From Sulfitobacter sp. S190 (GTDB lineage: Bacteria > Pseudomonadota > Alphaproteobacteria > Rhodobacterales > Rhodobacteraceae), in assembly GCF_025141935.1 (NCBI RefSeq), contig NZ_CP081120.1, forward strand, positions 2,170,001 to 2,234,000: a stretch of DNA of 64,000 bases, given 5' to 3'. Within the stretch, counting starts at the first letter, position 1, and each line of letters begins with the position of its first letter. Made by a program: the position numbers and the translations under genes. Under the pieces are notes generated by a model that was given only the letters and a program-made list of their open reading frames with translations, made no database searches and was not told the DNA's origin. Positions 45,033 through 52,887 of the stretch are shown one piece after another.

Positions 45033-46235
45033 CTATCCGGTGCCGTCATTCGAACTAATACCAACCTCGCGCTTCAATACATCTCGGAGGGACACGAGAG
45101 ACCTATTTCCGGCAAGGCCTCGCTGACCCAAACGCAGCGCATTGTCGATGATATCCCAAGTAGTCTTGCTTGCGTACGGTCCTACCGTAACGACCTCCGA
45201 CGTTATTGTCGGCCACTCACCATAGAGATCAAAATAGTCCAGTATCGTTCGCCTAACACCGTCTTCGTAGAAAGGCAGGTCGCGGAATACGTAGGCATCA
45301 TAAACTCCGAGTTCGATAGCCACCTCCCGGGCTAGTTCGGCAAAGGTTGGGACCGGAGGTGAACCTGGCTGGTGCTTGGCCTTGAGCGATTTTTTCCGCA
45401 GTGAGGAAGCGACGGCCTTCCAAGTCGTCTTACCATTCGCATACGGTCCTTGCTTTATCTCTCCAGAGTTCTGTTTTGGCATCTGGCCCATAGCGTGCCA
45501 GTACGCTGAAATGCATTCACGCACCAAGGCGGGATCATACTCCTCCGGCCTGACTACAAGCTCCTCATCAAAGAATGACTCCTTTTGGTAGGATAGCTCA
45601 TCCAATGCTTCACCGATCTTCGTACGGTACTGAACGCTGCTGCGGAAAAGGACGGTAGTAATTCCAAGTGTGTTCGTCAGTTCAATTTTCGAACGATTGT
45701 TCCAAAAATCCAAACCCCGTTGCCCCACTGAGATGTATGTCGCATGATTCAGCTGATTTGAAACAACAATTTCCAAGTTCCGCTTCGGCAAAACGAGCAA
45801 ATAGTACTCCGCTCCCTTATGATCTTTGTATGCAACGGTACCGGAGTAAGCTGTGATATCTCCGCTCTGTGTTCCGCGCTTATCGAGCTCCTCAAGCACG
45901 AGGTCCAGCTTTGGCGCTGCATCTCGCTCATGGCTGCCAGTCGATTTGGATGGTGAATTTCGTGGCTGCGCGAGCCGCCTGCCCGTTCCAGACTTCAGCT
46001 CCAGTTCAGCACGTACGAACCTTAACCCGTCCGACCGGTCAGATGCTAATTGTTCAGCTTCCTTTTTTGACTTTTCCAAAGCATCAGATACGCGTTTGTC
46101 GATTAGAGAACGCAGGGTGGCAACAGCTTCTTTAAGTTCCTCGTCATCGTCACGGATCAAGTGAAAACTCCCGACCAACGCAAGAGATATCATCGCGAGC
46201 TTGCTATCGTCTTTTTGATCATCGTTCTCTGACAT
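45033..46235 (-). CDS. Protein with two copies of a putative DNA-binding motif, unknown
   Basis: About 400 residues. Acidic and helical N-terminus (coiled-coil-like ELKEAVATLRSLIDKRVSDALEKSKKEAEQL), a Ser/Pro/Arg linker near 100-130, and a middle alpha/beta part. The C-terminal third has two related units of about 40 residues, WHAMGQMP...GPYANGKTTWKAVASSLR and FDLYGEWP...GPYASKTTWDIIDNALRLGQRGL. Such WP/GPYA/TTW/ALRxGxRGL units recur in alphaproteobacterial proteins and look like a small helical DNA-binding module. No enzyme motif was found. GAGG precedes the ATG at 46235. It overlaps a small upstream gene by 17 bases. Confidence 0.65.
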   Translation of the reverse strand: MSENDDQKDDSKLAMISLALVGSFHLIRDDDEELKEAVATLRSLIDKRVSDALEKSKKEAEQLASDRSDGLRFVRAELELKSGTGRRLAQPRNSPSKSTGSHERDAAPKLDLVLEELDKRGTQSGDITAYSGTVAYKDHKGAEYYLLVLPKRNLEIVVSNQLNHATYISVGQRGLDFWNNRSKIELTNTLGITTVLFRSSVQYRTKIGEALDELSYQKESFFDEELVVRPEEYDPALVRECISAYWHAMGQMPKQNSGEIKQGPYANGKTTWKAVASSLRKKSLKAKHQPGSPPVPTFAELAREVAIELGVYDAYVFRDLPFYEDGVRRTILDYFDLYGEWPTITSEVVTVGPYASKTTWDIIDNALRLGQRGLAGNRSLVSLRDVLKREVGISSNDGTG

Positions 46236-46437
46236 AGGTAACCTCGAAATTCCGAATATGCAGTTTACCCGCATGACCGCAAAGGTCCAACGCTGTGTTG
46301 TCCTTTTCTGCGACACAGACTGAACGGCGCAAACGAAAAACAGGACAAATCTGCGCGCCTTCGCCAGATTGCATTGTCTGTAACCTGGCGGCCGTAGCTA
46401 GTATCAAACCTAGGATAGCGGCAGGGCGCAAAAACAT
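46219..46437 (-). CDS. Small possibly exported cysteine-containing protein
   Basis: A 72-residue frame with a good ribosome binding site (GAAGG, 6 bases before ATG) and a hydrophobic N-terminus (FLRPAAILGLILATAARL) that could be a signal peptide or anchor. The remainder has three cysteines and a charged tail. It overlaps the start of the next gene by 17 bases, which suggests coupling. No family recognised. Confidence 0.4.
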   Translation of the reverse strand: MFLRPAAILGLILATAARLQTMQSGEGAQICPVFRLRRSVCVAEKDNTALDLCGHAGKLHIRNFEVTYVRER

Positions 46438-47110
46438 CAGTTACCTTCGAACGATCTCTAGGCTTTGACCTAGACCTTCGCCGATCGAAACACTCATCTA
46501 TGCGATCGTACGACTGTCAACAGCGACTCATCCGCTGACGTCTGATCCGGACAGAGTGACAACATCGCAAAGTGATGAAGATGTATCGAACCCAAAACAT
46601 TCGACGCGCGACGTGTCCATCGGTGCGAGCGAGCCACACAGGCAAAATCAAATCACAAGCCAGTAAGGTAGAGCAGCACGTCTGTGACTGTCCAAATGCC
46701 GTCGATGCAAGGATGACACCCCTTTCATCTCAACATATGCGCCAACCAGCTATTGTACCAAACGTGCTGGGTCCGTTGACGGTATGCTGGGGAAAAATCG
46801 GTACGGGTCCGCGAGCATGTTTCAGCGCCGTGCGATCATGGTGTGTCAAAAGTGCTTTGAACCGGTGCATCCTGGCGATATCGGAGAGCGTTGCCCGTGC
46901 GGGTGTCACGCGCACCCCAACCGTCGAGGATACACAGGACGACAGGTTTTGGGATACTCATTCACGGGCCTCAACATGTTTTCTGGCTTTTGCACAGGGT
47001 TGTAGCCGCTGCGCCCGCCACGGTGAACCATTGTCGACCGCGTGATGGATTTGAGCATGATCCGGTTCGCGCGGGTGGCGAAATTCGGCTACGTCCGGGT
47101 CGAAACAACA
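46438..47110. other. Gene-free stretch at the composition boundary
   Basis: About 670 bases with no supported gene. The sequence changes from AT-richer to GC-rich towards the right end. A short plus-strand frame at 46784-47005 contains CQKC and CPCGC, which looks like chance. Confidence 0.45.
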
Positions 47111-47121
47111 GGAGAGACAGC

Positions 47122-47506
47122 ATGCGGTTCACGACCCTTCCCACCCCTCTCGTGCCGTCATTGCCTGACAGATGTACCCGCAGGCGCGCCCTATCTGATC
47201 GTGGCGCACCGGCCCTTCGAGGCGCTGCACCCTTACGCCGAATGTGGTCCGCTGTTCGTTTGTGCCGACGCCTGTGCGCGTCATCCCGATGGGCCTGATC
47301 TGCCGCCGATCCTGACCACGTCGCCCGATTATCTGCTGAAGGGATACAGCGCGGACGAGCGGATCGTCTATGGCACCGACAAGGTCGTCGCGCAGGCCGG
47401 GATCGCCGCTTATGCCGCGCAGGTGCTGGACGATCCGCGGGTGCGCCATATCCACGTCCGTTCGGCGCGCAACAACTGTTATCAGCTGCGGATCGCGCCT
47501 GATTGA
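47122..47506 (+). pseudogene. DUF1203 gene with internal deletion and frameshift
   Basis: GGAGAG stands just before ATG 47122, and the first codons read MRFTTLPTPLV, the expected start of this family. The family core (CRHCLTDVPAGAPYLIVAHRPFEALHPYAE, then [19 protein letters not shown] and [14 protein letters not shown]) lies in a different frame from about 47145 onward. The roughly 25 residues that normally link these parts are missing. The gene has therefore suffered a small out-of-frame deletion. A protein from the second frame alone (upstream start at 47042) would have a foreign N-terminus. Confidence 0.75.
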
Positions 47507-47576
47507 CACCCTTGCCCCGCGCCCTTCTAGCGGCCATATCGAGGCAACCGCCGCATCAGCCCCAAGGACGCGCCCG

Positions 47577-47756
47577 ATGACCATCGCGGCCCCCGAAACC
47601 CGCATCGTGAACACCTGGCGCATCGCCTGCGACGGCGGTGAAGGGGGTCTGGGCCATCCGCGCGTCTGGTTGCAGATCCCGCGCGACGGGGGGTTTGTGG
47701 AATGCGTCTATTGCGACTGCAAGTTCGTACACGCCGATTTTGACGGCAAGGTCTGA
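47577..47756 (+). CDS. Zinc-finger domain protein (zf-CHCC, NDUFS6-like)
   Basis: A 59-residue protein with a C-x8-H-x14-C-x2-C arrangement: [15 protein letters not shown] and [10 protein letters not shown]. This matches the small zinc-finger proteins related to the NDUFS6 subunit of complex I, common in alphaproteobacteria as single genes. The usual CPYC is CVYC here. It is independent of its neighbours as far as can be seen. Confidence 0.85.
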   Translation: MTIAAPETRIVNTWRIACDGGEGGLGHPRVWLQIPRDGGFVECVYCDCKFVHADFDGKV

Positions 47757-47873
47757 GGGCGGGCCGCCCCTGTTTCCGACGCACTACCCCGCGTGAGCCT
47801 GCGCGCGCGGAGGGGGGCGCTTCATCGTAAAATTCGTGGCGTTCGGACGGGCAATGTCTGCGCCGTCGGATAT

Positions 47874-49832
47874 CTAGACCAGGATCATGTCAGCGCTTAG
47901 GTCTTCGAAGGTCCTGTCCGCGATCCACAACGGCGAAAGTGAGAAATCGACAACAGGTCCATCGCCCCCAAGCCTGCGCAAGTATAGACCCCCGTCCTTT
48001 TCGACGAAGTCAGCCAGCGCCTCCTGTGGCGTTTCGTACATGAGCACGCCCAGGTCGATCCTGTCCCAAGGCTCCAGATCGTAGATCTTCTGTTCCGCGT
48101 CGGTCAGACGCAGGGCGAAAGTATCCGACAGGATGCCGCCCACCATTATCGCACCCCCGTACAGCTCATCATCCGTGCCCTGTGCGGCGATCCAGTCGGC
48201 GTGGGCCTGATCCGTGGCGGTGGTGAACTCTGCGCTTTGGGAAAAGCCGATGACGATCTCGGCGCGGCTTTGCCCGTCCGCCAGCCGCGCGACCCATCCT
48301 GCGGCCCCCGCCGCATCGCTCGCACGGTCCAGCGCATTCAGATAAAGCTGGTCCACGAAGGCTGCGTCGTCCAGCGCCCCGTAGGTCGCCTGAAACTCGT
48401 CCGAGGCGACAAAGCCCGCGGCGACCTGCGCCAGCTCAGCGTCCCCCGCCAGCCGTGCGGTCCAGTCGTAGAAACCGTCCAGATCGGGCGTGCGATCCAA
48501 CGTCGCCTGATAGAGGCGAAAGACATCGTCGCTCCAATAGGTCTGGCGGCTTTGTGCCAGATAGGCCGTCGCGTCGGCCTGCGTCGCATCGATGACTTCA
48601 TCGCTTTCGGCAAACAGATACACCACCTCGGCCCGCGACAAGCCAAAGTCGTTCATCCGCATCAGCCAGCCGTCCAACCCCTCCGGGTCCGGCGCGCGGT
48701 CCAGCACGTTGCGGTAGAGCAGCGTCACGAACTCGGTGTCGTCCGTGTCGCCGTAGAGCGCGCGGAACTCGGGCGCCTCGATGAAGCCGGGGACGATTTC
48801 GCCGACCGTATATGCATCTATGATGAAGCCCACCTCGCCCTGATTCCGCGCCACCCATTCGCCGAACCCCTGCGCATCCGGCTCGCGGCCCAGCGTCGCG
48901 AGGTAGAGGCGGTAGATGCTGTCGGCTCCGTCCTGCCCCGTGGTATCCGCCTCGTCGCCGAACAGGCGGTCGTTGCCGCGCACCCCGATCAGGACGTCGC
49001 CTCCTTTGGCGCCGATCAGCGTGTCGAGGCCCGGCGTGCCCCGCAGGATATTGTCGGCGTCGTCGCCCTGCTCGGTCCGGCCGAGGTAGCTGATGGACCA
49101 GCCGGGCTGTTCGTAGGATACCGTCTCGGTGCGCCCTGTCCCGTCCACATAGCTGACCTCGACGGCAAGGCGCGTGCCGAGATCCGCCCTCGTGGGCGTG
49201 TAGCTGGCAGCGGTGGCATCCGCGATGGGACTGTCCGTGGAGGGGTAGCCGCCGGTCCGATTGGCAAGCGTGTACCACTGAAAGGTGAAGTCGCTCGCTA
49301 TTCCGTCGGCGTCCGTGATGCGGTCCGTTTGCGCCGTCAGGGGGACATCGACAAACCCGCTGTAGTCATCGCCGCCCTCCCCGGTCGTTATCCTGACCTG
49401 CCCTTCGGGCGGTACGTCATCGAGCGGCGCGCTGAAGTAGGTGCGCCCACCGGCTGCCACCCCCACGCCAGCGGCCAGCACCACGCCACCGGGCAGCCCG
49501 CGGATTTGCTCTTCGATAACGGAGATCGTGCTTTGACCGGTCAGCAAAAAGGAGACCGTCAGGATCGGCTCTCCTGCGTCGATGGTGCCGTCAAAGGTCG
49601 CGCCCGTGCCACTCGTGTAGCCGTCGACCCTGACGGTCGTCTCGATTTCGGCGCCACTTGCCCTGGTGTTCGGCCCGCCAAGGCCCGGGGCCTCGGCCGC
49701 GACAAACTGCGCGCCGGGGTGCTGGAAACCGAAGATCAAGGACACGTAGCCCCCAGGGGACGTCTGCGCTATGTCACTGACCAGCGTGCCGGTGACCGCG
49801 CGGCCCTCTTGAGTCCAGACGAAAGAAAACAT
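47874..49832 (-). CDS. DUF4214/RTX-like exported protein
   Basis: A 652-residue protein without a Sec signal peptide. The first 260 residues are a beta-rich region that includes a PXKW-type Ig-like part (FQWYTLANRTGGYPSTDSPIADATAASYTPTRADLGTRLAVEVSYVDG). A short RTX calcium-binding stretch (near 260-300; GLDTLIGAKGGDVLIGVRGNDRLFG) follows, then DUF4214 units (about 310-580; IYRLYLATLGREPDAQGFGEW types). It shares the DUF4214 module with the large exoprotein at 11352-15440. It is probably secreted by type I export and may act in the surface layer or in adhesion. Confidence 0.8.
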   Translation of the reverse strand: MFSFVWTQEGRAVTGTLVSDIAQTSPGGYVSLIFGFQHPGAQFVAAEAPGLGGPNTRASGAEIETTVRVDGYTSGTGATFDGTIDAGEPILTVSFLLTGQSTISVIEEQIRGLPGGVVLAAGVGVAAGGRTYFSAPLDDVPPEGQVRITTGEGGDDYSGFVDVPLTAQTDRITDADGIASDFTFQWYTLANRTGGYPSTDSPIADATAASYTPTRADLGTRLAVEVSYVDGTGRTETVSYEQPGWSISYLGRTEQGDDADNILRGTPGLDTLIGAKGGDVLIGVRGNDRLFGDEADTTGQDGADSIYRLYLATLGREPDAQGFGEWVARNQGEVGFIIDAYTVGEIVPGFIEAPEFRALYGDTDDTEFVTLLYRNVLDRAPDPEGLDGWLMRMNDFGLSRAEVVYLFAESDEVIDATQADATAYLAQSRQTYWSDDVFRLYQATLDRTPDLDGFYDWTARLAGDAELAQVAAGFVASDEFQATYGALDDAAFVDQLYLNALDRASDAAGAAGWVARLADGQSRAEIVIGFSQSAEFTTATDQAHADWIAAQGTDDELYGGAIMVGGILSDTFALRLTDAEQKIYDLEPWDRIDLGVLMYETPQEALADFVEKDGGLYLRRLGGDGPVVDFSLSPLWIADRTFEDLSADMILV

Positions 49833-49922
49833 GGCGTGCGGCCCCTTTCAGGTTGCAAATGCGCTGACTATGCAAGCACTCTAACACCCTGCACCCTTCT
49901 CGGAAAAGCCGCATCGCGCGCC

Positions 49923-50508
49923 CTACCCCACCTGCGTCGTGAATTCCGCGCCCAGCGTCGTCTCGATCAGTTCGCAATCGGGCGTCATGTCCACATAGCG
50001 CGCTTTGATGAAGGGCGGCAGGACGAAGGCGTCGCCTGCCTCGAGGCGGTAGGGGTCTTCGCCCGTGACCTCTAGCGTCAGGCTGCCCTCCTTGACGAAG
50101 GTAAAGAGGACGTCGGTATTGTGGCTGGTCCAGGCCCCCTGCGGATCGGCGGGCCGCGCGACGTGGACGCCTGCGACGCCCTTGGTTGCGGTGCCGATCC
50201 CGGTGTTGCGGCTTTCCCAGCCCGGGATGCGCCAGGGGGTCCATTCGGCCCCTTCCGCCTTGTGATGGACAAAGCGCGTGCCATCCCATTCGCGCACGGA
50301 GTCGTGGCGCCCGGTGGGCACTTCTATGTCGTGGTCGATGGTTGTGATGTGCTCGGCGGGCACGCCGATTTCCAGCACCCCCACGTTCTCGGAAGCCTCC
50401 AGCACGCGGTGGCGGATCTGCGGCGGCTGGATCACGCAATCGCCGGCCTCGAGGATGAAGGGATCGCCCTGATCCTCGTACACCAGCCGCACCCAGCCGC
50501 GTGTATTT
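49923..50508 (-). pseudogene. Cupin-domain gene, N-terminus lost at IS66 remnant
   Basis: About 195 residues remain: a cupin half (DPFILEAGDCVIQPPQIRHRVLEASENVGVLEIG) and a second cupin (TDVLFTFVKEGSLTLEVTGEDPYRLEAGDAFVLPPF). The N-terminal strands of the first cupin and a proper start are missing. Upstream sequence passes straight into the end of the IS66 tnpA gene, and the only available start is a TTG at 50525. It was probably a bicupin protein before truncation. Confidence 0.75.
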
Positions 50509-50521
50509 CTGGGAACCGGGA

Positions 50522-50902
50522 TCAAACCGCCAAACCTTGCACCGATCGTATCACTGTTGTCAGCGCAGTTGGCCCCTCGACAACGATGCGCCGTCCATCC
50601 GACAAGGTGATATCAATCCGGTTAGCGGACAGCGGCGCAGCTGGCGGCGGTGCCAGCATCTCCTGAAAGACTGGTTCGTGAACGGTGTTGCCCTCAATCT
50701 CGACAGGCAGGAACATAGCGTCATCACCCAGCTCTTCCGCAACTGGCGCGAAGCGCGGGTCCTTCAGCCAGGTATGGATCATGTTCTCGTTCATCGCATA
50801 TCTGCGCGCAACCTGAGCCACTGAAACACCTGGCATCGACGTCTGCTGGCAAATCTCCCGCTTCTCACCCGACCAGCTCCAACGCTTTCGTCGCTTGCCC
50901 AT
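50522..50902 (-). CDS. IS66-family accessory protein TnpA
   Basis: A 126-residue DNA-binding protein with an N-terminal HTH of the transposase-orfA type (REICQQTSMPGVSVAQVARRYAMNENMIHTWLKD) and a C-terminal part (RIDITLSDGRRIVVEGPTALTTVIRS) typical of IS66 TnpA. GGGGAG precedes the ATG. The tnpB and tnpC genes that normally follow are absent; the truncated cupin gene follows instead. Confidence 0.85.
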   Translation of the reverse strand: MGKRRKRWSWSGEKREICQQTSMPGVSVAQVARRYAMNENMIHTWLKDPRFAPVAEELGDDAMFLPVEIEGNTVHEPVFQEMLAPPPAAPLSANRIDITLSDGRRIVVEGPTALTTVIRSVQGLAV

Positions 50903-50943
50903 AATGGCTCCCCTAAGTGTCCATTAATTTCAATGGACACTTA
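50522..50943 (-). mobile_element. IS66-family remnant
   Basis: Only the left part of the element remains: an end with a 13-bp inverted repeat (CTAAGTGTCCATT / AATGGACACTTAG at 50912-50943, loop of 6) and tnpA. IS66 elements often carry such a palindromic motif at the tnpA-proximal end, but the exact terminal base is inferred. The right part was lost in a deletion that also removed the 5' end of the cupin gene. Confidence 0.7.
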
Positions 50944-51061
50944 GCGCACTCAGCACCGCCCAGTTAGGTCGGGTTCATCGGACGCTCACCGATATCGCCT
51001 TTCTTCAATTTTTAGACCGGCCGCAGCAGCTGACCGGATAGCGATCCGCTTTAGCTAACTC

Positions 51062-51075
51062 TTGATAAATATCAA
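51062..51075. promoter_or_regulatory. FNR/Crp-type box upstream of galU
   Basis: TTGATAAATATCAA fits TTGAT-N4-ATCAA perfectly and lies 70 bases before the galU start. It suggests oxygen- or redox-linked control by one of the Crp/Fnr proteins. Confidence 0.6.
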
Positions 51076-51144
51076 AGTCGGCCGTCTGTTCGGAACACGG
51101 AGCCACTAACCGGGTTAACTCACTAAAATAGCTCGGAGAACGAA

Positions 51145-51984
51145 ATGAAGACCGTTGTGATACCGGCAGCTGGGCAAGGGACGCGACTCCTACCGCTTAC
51201 GAAATGCACCCCAAAAGAGATGCTACCCGTCTTCGACAAGCCCATTCTCCAATTTGCGCTTGATGAAGCCTGCGGCGCAGGTGCCGAGCGAATTGTGGTT
51301 GTTACTCATCAAAGTAAGCCAGCGATTGCAAACTATGTCAGCAGAGATGACGAGGCAATCGAGTCCCTCAGACAGCTTAATAAGCCAGATTTGGCAAGCG
51401 TGCTTATGGAAGCGGGGGCACCTCAACACGTAGAGATCAGTGTTGTCGAACAGTCTGCCCCGCTCGGGCTTGGACATGCTATTTTAATGGCCCAGCCGCA
51501 CTGCGTGGCAGGACCAATTGGCGTTATCTTGCCTGACGATGTGATTTTAGGCGAACCGGCTCTTCCAGAGATGGCACTCGCTTACGAAGGCGGTCATCTG
51601 GTTGCTGCCATGGAAGTCGATCGTAGTAGCGTAGGCAGATATGGGATTTTCAACGTAAAGGACCACACACCAAAGATGTTCAAGGCGAAGAGTATGGTCG
51701 AGAAACCCCTGTCCACGGATGCACCATCGTCGATCGCAGCGGTTGGACGCTATATTTTGGACCCATCAATCTTCTTGGCCCTCTCGTCCATCACCCGAGG
51801 AGCCGGAGAAGAGTATCAATTGACCGACGCGATCGCTTCGGACCTTTTGGACCGACAACTATACGGCTTCAAATTTTCTGGAACACGTTTTGATTGTGGC
51901 ACTCACAAAGGCCTTTTGGACGCTGGCACGCGACGCCGAGCAGAAGTTCTAGAACCCGTACCGTTTCAGACCGCTGCCGAATAG
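51145..51984 (+). CDS. galU: UTP-glucose-1-phosphate uridylyltransferase
   Basis: A 279-residue cytoplasmic enzyme making UDP-glucose from UTP and glucose-1-phosphate. The nucleotide-binding signature reads AAGQGTRLLPLTK followed by PKEMLPVFDKP. Further matches are GLGHAILMAQP, LPDDVIL, VEKP and the late FDCGTHKGLL. Length is normal for GalU. GGAGAACGAA precedes the ATG. It supplies sugar nucleotides for polysaccharide or osmoprotectant synthesis, but no such cluster is adjacent. It is likely a second, accessory copy in this genome (inference). Confidence 0.93.
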   Translation: MKTVVIPAAGQGTRLLPLTKCTPKEMLPVFDKPILQFALDEACGAGAERIVVVTHQSKPAIANYVSRDDEAIESLRQLNKPDLASVLMEAGAPQHVEISVVEQSAPLGLGHAILMAQPHCVAGPIGVILPDDVILGEPALPEMALAYEGGHLVAAMEVDRSSVGRYGIFNVKDHTPKMFKAKSMVEKPLSTDAPSSIAAVGRYILDPSIFLALSSITRGAGEEYQLTDAIASDLLDRQLYGFKFSGTRFDCGTHKGLLDAGTRRRAEVLEPVPFQTAAE

Positions 51985-52053
51985 TTCTGTGCCCGACCTT
52001 TAGGGGCCGTAAGCCTAGCATACGTTACTTGTGAACTGCGCCCGCGACCGCAA

Positions 52054-52878
52054 CTATTCGTGTGCCTGTTGTACCCCGAACTCATCGGGAACGCTCACGG
52101 ATTTGATCTTAGCAATCGCCAGCTCTGAATTTCCTCGCTCTGTCAAATCCGACACGAATGCAAATTGGTCTCTTGGTTCATAGGGGTAGGCCTTCAGCAC
52201 ATAGGTCACACCAAATGAAGTGTTTTCGCATACAACGATGATAGGTTTTTCCCAGTTGAGAAATACACTCGTAGCCGCGACATCTCGTAGAATATCGCTG
52301 ACACTTCCCAGATACTGACCGCGTGCGAGGAAGAACGACGCAACACACATCAACTCGCTAGTTCCGCTGTTGGCGTTGCTTATATTCTCAGTCCAGATTC
52401 GATCATGCGGGATAGTCACGATACTGTCCTCGGGCGTCTTTATGCCGAACGAGCGCATGCCGATCTTAACGACTTCACCGTATTCATCCCCGACCCGTAT
52501 CCAGTCGCCAAGCGCATAAGGTTTTTCGAACAAAGCGATGAACCCTGCGATGACCGAACTGGCCAAATCTTTAAAGGCGAAGCCGATTGCCACGCTCAGC
52601 GCGCCACCGATCACTATGAAGTTCTGAAACGTTATATTGAAGACAAGTGGCGTTACCCAGAACACCAAAATCAACAGCATGCACAGACGAAAGATCGGCA
52701 CTGTATTGAGAGTGGTCTGACGAAGCCATGTTGGAAGAATTTCGGCGACAACTGGAAGAACCCGAGAAACAGCTTTGATGGCCAGCCACGTTATGAGCGC
52801 AGCGATCACAATTTCGACGATGACCCAAGCGGTGATCTCGTTAAACAAATTGGACAGGCGCTCGACCCGATCTTCCAT
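52054..52878 (-). CDS. Small-conductance mechanosensitive channel (MscS family)
   Basis: A 274-residue inner-membrane channel with three helices in the first 130 residues. The third, pore-lining helix and beta domain are recognisable: IGGALSVAIGFAFKDLASSVIAGFIALFEKPYALGDWIRVGDEYGEVVKIGMRSFGIKT. That matches the MscS core up to the family motif on the beta domain. AGGAGG gives a strong ribosome binding site. The gene is 9 bases downstream of an unassigned protein gene on the same strand, so they form an operon. Confidence 0.92.
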   Translation of the reverse strand: MEDRVERLSNLFNEITAWVIVEIVIAALITWLAIKAVSRVLPVVAEILPTWLRQTTLNTVPIFRLCMLLILVFWVTPLVFNITFQNFIVIGGALSVAIGFAFKDLASSVIAGFIALFEKPYALGDWIRVGDEYGEVVKIGMRSFGIKTPEDSIVTIPHDRIWTENISNANSGTSELMCVASFFLARGQYLGSVSDILRDVAATSVFLNWEKPIIVVCENTSFGVTYVLKAYPYEPRDQFAFVSDLTERGNSELAIAKIKSVSVPDEFGVQQAHE

Positions 52879-52887
52879 CCTATCCTC

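Noticed and set aside
46784..47005. Small frame with CQKC and CPCGC, like a zinc ribbon
   Set aside because: No ribosome binding site and no homologous pattern outside the cysteines; probably chance.
48201..50075. 624-codon plus-strand frame
   Set aside because: Antisense to the DUF4214 and cupin genes; no protein-like pattern.
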